64,000 nt of DNA, taken from assembly GCA_013373205.1 (NCBI GenBank), contig JABXIG010000003.1:124001-188000 (forward strand), given 5' to 3'. Shown piece after piece: positions 8,863-17,394 of the stretch (the stretch's first letter is position 1; every line of letters starts with the position of its first letter). A program made the position numbers and the translations under genes. Below the pieces are notes generated by a model, which searched no databases, was not told the origin of the DNA, and worked only from the letters and a program-made list of their open reading frames with translations. This DNA comes from Methylocystaceae bacterium (GTDB taxonomy: Bacteria; Pseudomonadota; Alphaproteobacteria; Rhodospirillales; Terasakiellaceae).

Positions 8863-10497
8863 TTATGCTTCCTGATACATCCAGTTGCGGATGATCGCGA
8901 GCGCTTCTTCCGGGTGTTTCTCTACAATTTCGCCGACCTTCTTCACTGAAGACGCTTTCACGCGACCTTCTACGCGGTCGATATCAATTAATTCTTCAAA
9001 TCCGTCATCTTCATCCGGCGCTGCATCACTTGGTACAGGGACGCCAGCCGGACCAGCCAAAGCTTCGGCCTCGGCTTCTGCGAGGGCGGCGGCTTCTGCG
9101 GCGGCTTGTTGTTCGAATACACGTTTGATCAGCGGGCGGATCACTAGCAGGATGACCAGCAGGGCAACCAGACCTAGAACCGTGATCTCGGCATATTTCA
9201 TCAGCTCTTCTTTGGTGAAGATCCAGAAAACGATTTCAGGTGTGTCATCAATCTCTTCAATCGCGGCAAAGCGCATGTTGATGACATCGACGCGATCGCG
9301 CTGTTCTTCGTAGCCAATCGCACTTTGAACCAAGACAGAGATTTGATCCATTTCTTCTTGGGTGCGGGGCTCATAGGTTACTGTGCCGTCTTCGCCACGG
9401 ACGTAATTTCCATCGACCAGAACGGCGACGGACAGGCGATTGACCACAGCAGTTTCACGCACGCGGTTGGTGATTTTTTTGGAAATTTCGTAGTTAACGG
9501 TTTCCTGTGAACGACTGGCGCTGGATCCGGCTGTTGCGCCACCGCCGCCGCCAGCTTGTGCGTCGGGCAGGTTATTGCCGACGGTCACAGCCATATCATT
9601 TTCGCTCTCGTTACTTTGTTCGTTTTCTTCGGTGGTGGAACTGGACCGTACCACCTGACCTTCAGGGTCATATTCTTCTTCCACGGAAGTTTCGCGGGAA
9701 AAATCCATATCGGCATAGACTTCGGCGCGGACTTTGCCAAATCCGACCGTGCGTTCAATCAACCCTTCAATGCGTCGTGCGATGGCTTCCTGTTTTTTCA
9801 GGCGCTGGCGTTCAATTTCCTGAGCTTTATCGGCATTACCCGGCTGGTCAAAACCACGGGCCAAAAGGGTGCCTTTGTCATCGACGATGGAAATACGTTC
9901 TGGTTTCAAGTCCGGTACGGCAGAGGCGACCACGTGTTGAACGGCAGCGACCTGTTGCTTGGTCAGGCGTTCAGCGTTGTTCATTTTTAAAACGATGGAG
10001 GCGCTGGGTTGCTGACGCTCGCGTGAGAAAAGTTCACGGCGTGGTAAAACCAGGTGGACACGGGCGGCGCGCACATTATCAATAGCGCGGATGGTGCGGG
10101 CGAGTTCGCCTTCAAGGGCGCGCACAAGGTTGACGTTTTGCTGGAAGTTTGTGGAGCCGATACTTTCTGCATTGTCAAACACTTCATACCCAACAGAACC
10201 ACCCGTAGGCAGACCGTTTTCAGCGATCTTCAGGCGCATGGCACCAACCTGATCGGACTGCACAAAAATTTCAGCTCCGTCTTGTGCAACATCGTAAGGG
10301 ACTTGTTCTTTCGACAGGATACTGATGATCTGGCTTGAGTCATCCTGACTGAGACCGGAATAGAGCAGTTCCATCTGCGGGGTGCCAAGGCGGGTCATCA
10401 AAAATATAAAAAAGGCGACCAAAGCCAAAATGACACCGCCGACAACAGCCAGGCGCTGCGGTCCTAAATTCTTTAATGTGTCTACAAAACTGCTCAC
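8863..10497 (-). CDS. fliF: Flagellar MS-ring protein FliF
   Basis: This 544-residue protein is FliF. A first membrane segment lies at about residues 18-38 (VVGGVILALVAFFIFL). Ring-building motifs follow, including LPRRELFSRERQQPSASIVLK read around LVLPRRELFSRE. A second membrane segment lies around 430-450 (VLGLVALLVILLVIRPLI), then the acidic C-terminal tail that binds FliG. It starts at GTG (10497), with AAGGA eight bases upstream. The promoter region upstream holds a CtrA-like box and an FlbD-like palindrome but no canonical sigma-54 site, which suggests a class II promoter as in Caulobacter fliF. Confidence 0.96.
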   Translation of the reverse strand: MSSFVDTLKNLGPQRLAVVGGVILALVAFFIFLMTRLGTPQMELLYSGLSQDDSSQIISILSKEQVPYDVAQDGAEIFVQSDQVGAMRLKIAENGLPTGGSVGYEVFDNAESIGSTNFQQNVNLVRALEGELARTIRAIDNVRAARVHLVLPRRELFSRERQQPSASIVLKMNNAERLTKQQVAAVQHVVASAVPDLKPERISIVDDKGTLLARGFDQPGNADKAQEIERQRLKKQEAIARRIEGLIERTVGFGKVRAEVYADMDFSRETSVEEEYDPEGQVVRSSSTTEENEQSNESENDMAVTVGNNLPDAQAGGGGGATAGSSASRSQETVNYEISKKITNRVRETAVVNRLSVAVLVDGNYVRGEDGTVTYEPRTQEEMDQISVLVQSAIGYEEQRDRVDVINMRFAAIEEIDDTPEIVFWIFTKEELMKYAEITVLGLVALLVILLVIRPLIKRVFEQQAAAEAAALAEAEAEALAGPAGVPVPSDAAPDEDDGFEELIDIDRVEGRVKASSVKKVGEIVEKHPEEALAIIRNWMYQEA

Positions 10498-10594
10498 GTG
10501 GTCGATCCTTTTCGACTTTATTTATTCGCCTTTGATATCATACGCAATCACTTTTGCATATGAAACTACACCATGGAATCTAACGTATCACCCC

Positions 10595-10609
10595 TAAACA
10601 AGAAGTTAA
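10595..10609 (-). promoter_or_regulatory. CtrA-like box upstream of fliF
   Basis: On the minus strand the sequence reads TTAA-CTTCTTG-TTTA, one mismatch from the CtrA consensus TTAA-N7-TTAA. It lies about 100 bp upstream of the fliF start and 5 bp from the FlbD-like palindrome. This mirrors Caulobacter fliF, where CtrA activates and FlbD represses. Short AT-rich motifs are easy to match by chance. Confidence 0.4.
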
Positions 10610-10614
10610 TAACC

Positions 10615-10629
10615 CGGCAATTTTTGCCG
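10615..10629. promoter_or_regulatory. FlbD-like palindrome upstream of fliF
   Basis: CGGCAA-TTT-TTGCCG is a perfect 6+6 inverted repeat with a 3-bp centre, located 118-132 bp upstream of the fliF start. Near-copies occur upstream of four sigma-54 flagellar promoters in this window. It resembles the Caulobacter ftr element bound by FlbD. Confidence 0.65.
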
Positions 10630-10714
10630 CCTGCCTTTTAAATCTTGTCTTACCCCTTTAAAATGGCGCTAAATTGATAAGAATTCTAGCATATTTTATA
10701 ACTTAAAGAAAAAT

Positions 10715-10741
10715 GCCCCGGTGCGAAAAACACACCGGGGC
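10715..10741 (-). terminator. Terminator after flgE
   Basis: The inverted repeat GCCCCGGTG / CACCGGGGC (9 bp, 9-nt loop) lies 52 bp past the flgE stop. On the minus strand it is followed by ATTTTTCTTT, giving a standard rho-independent terminator for the fliK-flgD-flgE unit. The rest of the 295-bp gap 10498-10792 holds the fliF promoter region. Confidence 0.85.
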
Positions 10742-10792
10742 CAAGTATAAAGAGAACCGATAAAAATCGGAGATATCTGAAAGAAACGATTA

Positions 10793-13003
10793 TTAACGTT
10801 TCACTCTCAGAAGTTCTTCCAACATCTCATCGGATGTTGAAATGATCTTGGCCGCAGCGGAATAGGCCCGCTGGGTGGTGATCATAGAGGTAAATTCTTC
10901 CCCAAGGTCAACGGTGGAGGCCTCAAGGGAGGATTGTTGAACAGAACCGGATCCGGCAGAGCCGGCTTCACGCACGGTGGGTTGACCGGAAAAGTCTGTT
11001 TCGATCCAGACGTTACCGGACAAGCTATCCATGCCGTTCGGGTTCACCATTGTCGCAACCGGGATCATAAAGACCGGACGGGTTACACCGTTATCGAACA
11101 AGGCGGTTACAACCCCGTCTTCCCCGATGGTGACACCGGCAAAGTTACCGAATGAGGCACCGTTTTGAGAAATAAAGTTGATTTGATAGGTATCCCCAAA
11201 CTGGGTCAGACCATCAGCAACGTTATAGTTACCCAAGGAAACGGAAAGGGCCGGGCTATCTGAACCGTTCATGTCTTCTGCACCGTTCGCCCAGTCGATT
11301 TTATACTGGAGGCGCGGATCAGTCGCAGCTGCTTCATCGGTATTCATGAACTTGTCTGGTGTACCGTCGCCGTTAAAGTTGACAGTGTAGTTGCTTGTAG
11401 ATGTCCATGCAGCCTGTGAGTCAAGTTTTTCAACGGTGTAGAGTGAGTTTTGAACAACTGAGGTCACCCCTCCTGTTGTAAGACCAGACATGTCGACGGT
11501 GATATCAAATGATGTGGAACCATTATGGAAAACAACAGAGTTTTCACCAGCGATCCGTTCACCCCATGAAGAAGGAGGTGATTTTGGTGTCCCGCCATAT
11601 TCTGTCTGGAGAATGTTGTTCACACGGTTAGCCAGTTGGTCCATGACTTGTGATAATGAACGTCCATTCACGTTAATACCCAAAGTACGATCGCCAGCTG
11701 CTGCAAGAGTTGCCGGGCTGAGGCCCGCATCCCCAAAGGTATAGGTGTTGGCCGCTGGTGCAACAACAGGTGGGCCAACTTCACCAGCGTTGTTTGTGGG
11801 GCGTGCAAATGTAACAGTGGTGCCACTGTTTACTGGGTTGTTGAAAGTGAATGTCGTGCCCGTAACACTAAACCAGTCACCTTGTCCTAATTGTGCATCG
11901 GCACTTTCGTTTAGCACAGTCGTCAAGTTACTGACAGTTGCCTGTGGTGTCGAACCGATTGTAACGGCTGTATTGCCTGAGGCAACAACCCCATCATCAT
12001 CAAATTCAAATGTAACGGGTGTACCGTCAATAATCATTTGGAAGGTTTCAGTATCAGCTGGGTTTGATGTGATAGACAGGTCACGTGTTTGAAGTGCTGC
12101 ATCATCCGCACCGGTAAACTCGATGACATAATCCGTACCATCAACTTTGAGTGTCATGTTGGTACCGGAATCCGGAACGGCGGTGAAATCCATTCGTCCC
12201 AAAGACATGTAGTTGTATCGTGCAGAGTTTTGATCTTCGACCACGATAGAGGCAGCGCCTTGAGGTGGGACGACGGATAAATCCCACGCGTTAGAAGCAC
12301 GTTTTGTCCAGGTGTGGTTGATATTGTGCGGTGCGCCTAAAGAGTCATAGATCAAGACATCTGTTTTATGGCTTTTGCCCACATCAGCAGAAGATGGCAG
12401 GTTGGCCCCCATAGAGATGGTAGTAGAGGCAACGGCTGTACCACCGATTGTTTTCAGGTTTAATGGGCGCAGGTTGGTGTTATCAACAATGTTGTCGTTA
12501 ATATAAACCGTATCACCAGCACTGTTCTGGTATGCTTTCATGTAGGTATCATTACCGACATTTTTCTGAACGGCCTGTGTAGAACCGTCCCATGTTTGTA
12601 AAGGCCAGCCTTGAAGATAGTAACCGGATGTATTTTGCAGGTTGCCTTCTTTATCGACTTTGAAAGAACCTGCGCGTGAATAGGCATAAATGTCGCCTGT
12701 AGACGGGTTACCGGACTCGTTTACGATGAAAAAACCTTGGCCGGAAATGGAAATGTCTGTGGCAGACGTCGTTGATTGCAGCAAGCCCTGAACGTCAACA
12801 CCTTGACGCGGTTTGGATTGCACACCACCAGCAGAGTATTTGGTCAAAGACGCTTGTTTGGTAACAAGGGTCTGGAAATTCACTTGAGTTGACTTATAGC
12901 CAATCGTGTTTACGTTTGTCACGTTATCTGCGATTGCGCCCATGGCACTTGATTGTGCCTGTAGGCCTGAAACGCCTGAGAATAATGCACCATAGAGGCT
13001 CAT
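10793..13003 (-). CDS. flgE: Flagellar hook protein FlgE (long form)
   Basis: This 736-residue protein is much longer than enterobacterial FlgE (about 400 residues) but keeps both conserved ends. The N-terminus is MSLYGALFSGVSGLQAQSSA with the rod-hook signature IADNVTNVNTIGYKST. The C-terminus EEFTSMITTQRAYSAAAKIISTSDEML ends in the family LxxxLLRVKR pattern. The central region is a large Gly/Thr/Asp-rich beta insertion forming the outer hook domains. It is the last gene of the sigma-54 driven fliK-flgD-flgE unit and is followed by a terminator. A second FlgE-like protein of 561 residues is encoded at 52.6-54.3 kb; this one, next to flgD and fliK, is the better candidate for the main hook subunit. 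Confidence 0.93.
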   Translation of the reverse strand: MSLYGALFSGVSGLQAQSSAMGAIADNVTNVNTIGYKSTQVNFQTLVTKQASLTKYSAGGVQSKPRQGVDVQGLLQSTTSATDISISGQGFFIVNESGNPSTGDIYAYSRAGSFKVDKEGNLQNTSGYYLQGWPLQTWDGSTQAVQKNVGNDTYMKAYQNSAGDTVYINDNIVDNTNLRPLNLKTIGGTAVASTTISMGANLPSSADVGKSHKTDVLIYDSLGAPHNINHTWTKRASNAWDLSVVPPQGAASIVVEDQNSARYNYMSLGRMDFTAVPDSGTNMTLKVDGTDYVIEFTGADDAALQTRDLSITSNPADTETFQMIIDGTPVTFEFDDDGVVASGNTAVTIGSTPQATVSNLTTVLNESADAQLGQGDWFSVTGTTFTFNNPVNSGTTVTFARPTNNAGEVGPPVVAPAANTYTFGDAGLSPATLAAAGDRTLGINVNGRSLSQVMDQLANRVNNILQTEYGGTPKSPPSSWGERIAGENSVVFHNGSTSFDITVDMSGLTTGGVTSVVQNSLYTVEKLDSQAAWTSTSNYTVNFNGDGTPDKFMNTDEAAATDPRLQYKIDWANGAEDMNGSDSPALSVSLGNYNVADGLTQFGDTYQINFISQNGASFGNFAGVTIGEDGVVTALFDNGVTRPVFMIPVATMVNPNGMDSLSGNVWIETDFSGQPTVREAGSAGSGSVQQSSLEASTVDLGEEFTSMITTQRAYSAAAKIISTSDEMLEELLRVKR

Positions 13004-13097
13004 TGTGATATCTCCTGTTTTACGTTTTTGTTTTGCGTTCTCGCATGTGTTGTTAAGTGTCTCATTCTAAAACACCGGTTCTCAATTATATTTGTCA

Positions 13098-14147
13098 TTA
13101 GGTTGCTTCAGGGTTTGCTTCTGCAACCAGTTGCTTTGCCCGCGCGAGTGCTTGTGCACCTTTTGTGGCTGCAACAAGTGCTTTGGACGATTCCGCAGCG
13201 GCTGTTTGTGCAGCTTCAGCAGCTACGTAAGAGCTTGTCGCATTTTTAGCTGTTTCATAAGCTTCTGTGGCCGCTACGGAAGCCTTGTTAGCGGTTTCCA
13301 TCATTTCAGTTGCAGTCTTGAGTTCTTCGTCCAAGCCACTGATATCGTTTTCGTTAACCAATTCCTGTAGGGCTGTCGCATAGTCTACTGAAGCTTCAGC
13401 GCTTTTCTTGGCATCATCGGAAGAGGCTTTGGCTTTGAGGGTTGCGGCTGCGATTTTATCTACCTCAGATAACTCGATCGCCGTTTCCTTAATTGAGATA
13501 ACTTTGTCTAGTTTGATTGCTTGGTTGGTAAGAAGAAGTTCTGGCTCAGTACCTGCGTAAGAAACACCTGTAACCTTGCCAACGGCTGTTGTTGTGACAT
13601 CCACCGGTGCGCCATCGGCATCAAGGGCGCTGACGGTAAGTTTGTAGATACCATCTGGCAGACGTTGCCCACTAAGGTCCGTGCCATCCCAAATAACACC
13701 GTGTTTACCAGCGGCAACGTTTCCTTCAGCAGAGAAGACAGTACGGCCATTGTCATCAACGATGTTGATAAGGGTAGAGACCGCATCTTCGTGTAGGATG
13801 TAGTTAAAGTCAGCTTCACCGTTGTAGACCTGAACCTGATTGGTTTCAGCTTCAACCATACGACCAACATAACTGGCGACAGAGGCCAATTGTGAGTTTT
13901 CTTGTGCAGCAAGAAGACCTTCAAGGTTGGAGTTTTGCTGAATTTGCTGTTCCACGCTGGCAAATTGCACCAATTGGGTGGTGAATTCGTTTGCATCCAT
14001 GGGATCAAGCGGGTCTTGGTGCTGCAACTGTGTGGTCAGCAGCGTCATGAAATCATCAAGATCATCGGCCAGCTTTTGACGGTCTGCGGCGGCCTGGGAA
14101 GCCCCCGTGCTTGCAGAGGCGCCAATTCCAGAGATTGCTTCAGCCAT
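13098..14147 (-). CDS. flgD: Hook assembly scaffold FlgD with long Ala-rich C-terminal extension
   Basis: Residues 1-220 match FlgD. The N-terminal capping segment DDFMTLLTTQLQHQDPLDPMDANEFTTQLVQFASVEQ is diagnostic in its core LLTTQLQHQDPLDPMD. The FlgD Tudor/FnIII-like fold ends near VSYAGTEPELLL. FlgD caps the growing hook and is not retained in the finished flagellum. About 125 further residues (224-349) are unusual: they are rich in Ala, Lys, Glu and Ser, with few Gly or Pro, and look like a continuous coiled coil or long helix. Most FlgD proteins are 220-240 residues and lack this. It lies between fliK (28-bp gap) and flgE (94-bp gap). Confidence 0.92.
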   Translation of the reverse strand: MAEAISGIGASASTGASQAAADRQKLADDLDDFMTLLTTQLQHQDPLDPMDANEFTTQLVQFASVEQQIQQNSNLEGLLAAQENSQLASVASYVGRMVEAETNQVQVYNGEADFNYILHEDAVSTLINIVDDNGRTVFSAEGNVAAGKHGVIWDGTDLSGQRLPDGIYKLTVSALDADGAPVDVTTTAVGKVTGVSYAGTEPELLLTNQAIKLDKVISIKETAIELSEVDKIAAATLKAKASSDDAKKSAEASVDYATALQELVNENDISGLDEELKTATEMMETANKASVAATEAYETAKNATSSYVAAEAAQTAAAESSKALVAATKGAQALARAKQLVAEANPEAT

Positions 14148-14175
14148 TGTTCAACCCTTCCTTCAAGTCGGTTCT

Positions 14176-15969
14176 TTATGCGCTCATATCCACGCCGCCA
14201 TAGGCAGCACGAAGTTGGGCGCGCAGTTCAAGTGCTTCTTGTTCTGCCGCGGCCAGATCTTCACCGCGAACAGGGCCATCGCTAAGATCCTCAGCAGAGC
14301 CTTTGCCCGCAGATGATCCGTCTTCGGCCATTTGTTGACCTTCACTTTGTTGCTGGCGCAGGTTGAAGTTCATGTCGCCTGTGTCCAGACCGGCTTCACG
14401 CATGGCGCGTTCCAGTTCCTTGGCGTCATTTTTCAACATATCCAGCGTTTCAGGGCGATCTGCCGTCACGGTCATAGTGACTTTGGAGCCAGACATATCG
14501 AGTTGCACATCAATGCGACCAAGGTCTGCTGGTTTTAACTGAATGCTGATTCTATCGGCACCGGCTTTTGCCGCTTTGGTAATTTCGACATTGATTTGTT
14601 CAGGTTTTGCAGATGTATGCACATGATGTTTCGGGGCGGCCGCCTGTTTGGCTTCCGCTGCCTGTTGGGATTGCTGCGTTGTCTGGGTCTGCGTTGTGGA
14701 TTGAGCCTGTGTGCTTTCCCCACCCGTGCTTTGTGCCACTTGCGCGCCCGTGCCTTTACTCGCTGCCTGTGCCCCTTTGGCCTCATTTACCATTTGGGCA
14801 AAATCTTGCTTTTGGGTGTTTTGGGCTGCGTTTTGCTGGGCGTTTTGGGCCTGTGCATTCACCATGGCAGCTTGGGCATTTTGTCCCATGTTGCCTTGTG
14901 TATTATTTTGCTGAGCACCATTTTGTGTGGTGGTGCCAGACTGATTTGTATTGGCAGCAACTGTGGCGGCATTGCTCAGTTGACTTGAGGTTTGTGACGT
15001 GGTTGTTGTAGCCGCGTCATTGACTTTGACCTGAACATTTGCCTGTTGGTTCTGTCCCAATTTCTTGGACAGGTTAGAAGCCTGTTGCTGCGCATTTGTC
15101 TGGGCTTGAACTTCTTGTTGCGGGTCGACATTTTGTTGCTGCATGCCTTTGGCTTGTGCCTGTTGCTGAGCCTGATTCTGTGCTTGTGCCTGCTGGCCGT
15201 TCTGACCTTGCTGGTTGGCATTTTGTGCGGTTGCATTCTGTGCGATGTTCGCTTTATTGCCTGCATTGGCATCCACACCCAAGACTTCCTGAACACCGTC
15301 TTTGACAGCTGAACCCTGATTGGTCGTTTGTTGTGTGGTTGCTGCGGCAACTAAGGACGGATCTGTGCCATTTTGGGCAGCCGCAGCGGCAGCTTGACCC
15401 AGGTTGTTTGTAGCAGCAGCATCCGCAACATCATTGCCTTGAGTGTTTTCACCTGCGGTTTGCTGGTCAGTTTCACCCGAAGTGTCCTTGCTGGCAGTCT
15501 CGTCCTGATTGCCTTCTTTAGAAGATTGTTCCTCAGAAGTGTTATCTTTAGAAGAATCAGCTTCCTGTTTTGGAGCATCATCTTTGGAATGATCGTCGTT
15601 GGAATTTTCCGAAGTATCACGCTGACTGTCGTCGCTGCGTTCAGCAGGACGATCATCATCGTGGCTGTAATCATTATCTTCTGTACGTTCGTGCCCGTTA
15701 TCGTCAGCACGGGTGTCTACTTTATCTGAACGTGGTTCATCATTATAAGACTGATCATAACCTTGATCGCTCGACGTATCGTAAGATGTATCGCTAGACT
15801 GGCGCGCTGTTGACATGGTCAACGAGTTATTCATGTTGGTGCCCGAAAACGCCAGTAGGTCGGCAAACCCAGCGCCATTTCCACCTTTGGTCTTGGTTTG
15901 ACCAGGTACGGATGTCGCCATAGCACCGGCTACATTGTTTTTCGCGTTTATCGCTAAATTATTTTCCAT
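14176..15969 (-). CDS. fliK: Hook-length control protein FliK
   Basis: This 597-residue protein has a C-terminal FliK (Flg_hook) domain at about residues 450-550, with the block KAGADRISIQLKPADLGRIDV and the following VTMTVTADRPETLDML. The first 440 residues are low complexity: an Asp/Ser-rich stretch, then long Gln/Asn/Ala-rich segments, as expected for the ruler part that measures hook length during secretion. ATG 15969 is chosen as start because GAGGAAG precedes it and the sigma-54 promoter predicts transcription starting near 15999. The earlier ATG at 15996 would have almost no leader. It is first in the fliK-flgD-flgE unit. Confidence 0.92.
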   Translation of the reverse strand: MENNLAINAKNNVAGAMATSVPGQTKTKGGNGAGFADLLAFSGTNMNNSLTMSTARQSSDTSYDTSSDQGYDQSYNDEPRSDKVDTRADDNGHERTEDNDYSHDDDRPAERSDDSQRDTSENSNDDHSKDDAPKQEADSSKDNTSEEQSSKEGNQDETASKDTSGETDQQTAGENTQGNDVADAAATNNLGQAAAAAAQNGTDPSLVAAATTQQTTNQGSAVKDGVQEVLGVDANAGNKANIAQNATAQNANQQGQNGQQAQAQNQAQQQAQAKGMQQQNVDPQQEVQAQTNAQQQASNLSKKLGQNQQANVQVKVNDAATTTTSQTSSQLSNAATVAANTNQSGTTTQNGAQQNNTQGNMGQNAQAAMVNAQAQNAQQNAAQNTQKQDFAQMVNEAKGAQAASKGTGAQVAQSTGGESTQAQSTTQTQTTQQSQQAAEAKQAAAPKHHVHTSAKPEQINVEITKAAKAGADRISIQLKPADLGRIDVQLDMSGSKVTMTVTADRPETLDMLKNDAKELERAMREAGLDTGDMNFNLRQQQSEGQQMAEDGSSAGKGSAEDLSDGPVRGEDLAAAEQEALELRAQLRAAYGGVDMSA

Positions 15970-16010
15970 GGTTGCTTCCTCGCAGGTTCCACGCATTCAG
16001 CGGAGTATTT

Positions 16011-16025
16011 GCAAAGGGTGTGCCA
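16011..16025 (-). promoter_or_regulatory. Sigma-54 promoter of fliK-flgD-flgE
   Basis: On the minus strand, TGGCACACCCTTTGC matches the sigma-54 -24/-12 consensus TGGCACGN4TTGC with exact spacing. The predicted transcript start is near 15999, about 30 bases before the fliK ATG. The FlbD-like element at 16131-16145 lies about 105 bp upstream. Confidence 0.88.
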
Positions 16026-16099
16026 GAAAAATAGATATCCTTAAGTTATTGTTTTATATATTTATTTTTTTTAAAGAGGGAGAGGGCTGTAGAAAAAAT

Positions 16100-16130
16100 A
16101 AAGAGGGGTAGAAATTTCTTACCCCTCTTT
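16100..16130 (-). terminator. Terminator of the unknown 373-residue gene
   Basis: An 11-bp inverted repeat, AAAGAGGGGTA with its complement, encloses a 9-nt loop about 35 bp past the stop of the gene at 16166-17287. It is followed on the minus strand by a TATTTTTTCT tract. This isolates that gene from fliK. Confidence 0.88.
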
Positions 16131-16145
16131 AGGAAAAAATTGCCT
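16131..16145. promoter_or_regulatory. FlbD-like element upstream of fliK
   Basis: AGGAAAAAATTGCCT agrees with CGGCAAGAATTGCCG at 11 of 15 positions. The right arm is good and the left arm is weak. It lies about 105 bp upstream of the fliK sigma-54 promoter, a normal enhancer distance. Confidence 0.45.
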
Positions 16146-16165
16146 GCCTAGAACAGGCGTTGAAA

Positions 16166-17287
16166 TCAAACCTGGACATTCATCAGGCGCATAGTCAGCG
16201 GGTCATTAGAAATCCCGGGAAACAGTGACTTGTATTCATTTTGAACAACAAGAGACTGTGCGAGTGCACTTTGAACAGATTGGTATTGAAGCATCATTTC
16301 TTGTTGTTTTAAAGAAATAGCTTCCGCGGCCTCGCTTTGTATTGTGATGCGTTCTTCCCGAATGCCATGGATTTGATCAGCTGCAATTTCATCGTAATAA
16401 TTAAGTGTTGTGGTGACGAGATCATAACGGGCAAGTTCAACTTTAACAGCTTCTTTGGCTGCATAGAGGTCTTCAAGCGCTCTATCGCGTCCATCTTGCG
16501 TTTCCATCCCGTCATATAGCCATGAATTAAGAACTTCCAGACCTTCACGGTGTAACGTTCCGCTATAGCTTTGCGGGGATGCACCGTTTGCACCAATCGT
16601 GAAGTCGACGTCAGTGCCCGAAATGCTATCGACAGTCAAACCTTGACCATAAATCATCGAAACTGATTCGTCGCCCTCGGTGAAGGGATAGTCAGAATAG
16701 TCTCTGAAAATCTGAGAACTTTGATCCGGGTACCATTTGGTACCATCGGCTTCTTCGATGTAATATTTTGTGGTTAAATCATTCCCGTATACTTGGGATG
16801 TTGTTCCATTGAGATTGATCGGGTAGCGTGTTGAAGAGGTGTTTGAAGATAACAGGTTATCATTAACGCGCGTATTTTGGATCAGATCATCAAGTTGTCT
16901 GAAATAGGAATCATGAGCAGCAGCATAGCCTGCGGGTCTGAAAAATTCGTCCGGGTCTTCTGAGGTTTGTTGTGCCTGATTGATGTTGCGGATCATACTA
17001 TCGAGGCGATTGAGTACCCCGTCGAGGCGCGTCGATGTATTTTTGATGGTATCAAGCGCTTCGCCGATGTCGGTCCTGTAGCGCGTGTATTTATCTTCAT
17101 CTATGACCGTGCTATTCAATTCGCTGGCAAAAGACGATTCAATACGGCTTACTTCATCGTTCACACGCTGTTCAAAATTCCGACTCATCTGATTATTCAG
17201 ACGGGTGGTCGTCATGTTTGTTTGAGCTGAAAATATAGTTGTCTCACCACCGGCAGCTGCAGCAAGCGTGCTAAATATATTAACCAT
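16166..17287 (-). CDS. Unknown 373-residue protein with flagellin/HAP-like helical ends
   Basis: No family was recognised with certainty. The N-terminal 120 residues look helical and polar (for example MTTTRLNNQMSRNFEQRVND and SRIESSFASELNS), with Thr/Asn/Gln-rich heptad-like spacing. A middle section around residues 140-260 is Tyr/Asp/Ser rich and probably beta. The last 100 residues are helical again and end with a conserved-looking tail (LTMRLMNVQV). Helical ends around a beta middle are typical of flagellar axial proteins, so an export substrate is plausible, but the usual FlgE/FlgL/flagellin signatures are absent. It is a single-gene unit: a terminator follows it and 107 bp separate it from the acetyltransferase stop. 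No cysteine or signal peptide is evident. Confidence 0.55.
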   Translation of the reverse strand: MVNIFSTLAAAAGGETTIFSAQTNMTTTRLNNQMSRNFEQRVNDEVSRIESSFASELNSTVIDEDKYTRYRTDIGEALDTIKNTSTRLDGVLNRLDSMIRNINQAQQTSEDPDEFFRPAGYAAAHDSYFRQLDDLIQNTRVNDNLLSSNTSSTRYPINLNGTTSQVYGNDLTTKYYIEEADGTKWYPDQSSQIFRDYSDYPFTEGDESVSMIYGQGLTVDSISGTDVDFTIGANGASPQSYSGTLHREGLEVLNSWLYDGMETQDGRDRALEDLYAAKEAVKVELARYDLVTTTLNYYDEIAADQIHGIREERITIQSEAAEAISLKQQEMMLQYQSVQSALAQSLVVQNEYKSLFPGISNDPLTMRLMNVQV

Positions 17288-17394
17288 TCTTGGTACCTCG
17301 CAGTCTAATCAATTTAGACGGTCATATTCTTTGACTCTTGTATTTTATATATTTATTGCCAAAATGTCAATCTGCCATTGATGGTGTGTGCGGG

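Noticed and set aside
10543-10557. A sigma-54 promoter for fliF (TGCAAAAGTGATTGC on the minus strand)
   Set aside because: The -24 element lacks the invariant GG, so it is not accepted.
14600-15700. A repeat array or CRISPR-like region
   Set aside because: The repetitiveness comes from Gln/Asn/Ala and Asp/Ser codons of the FliK low-complexity region; there are no regularly spaced direct repeats with unique spacers.
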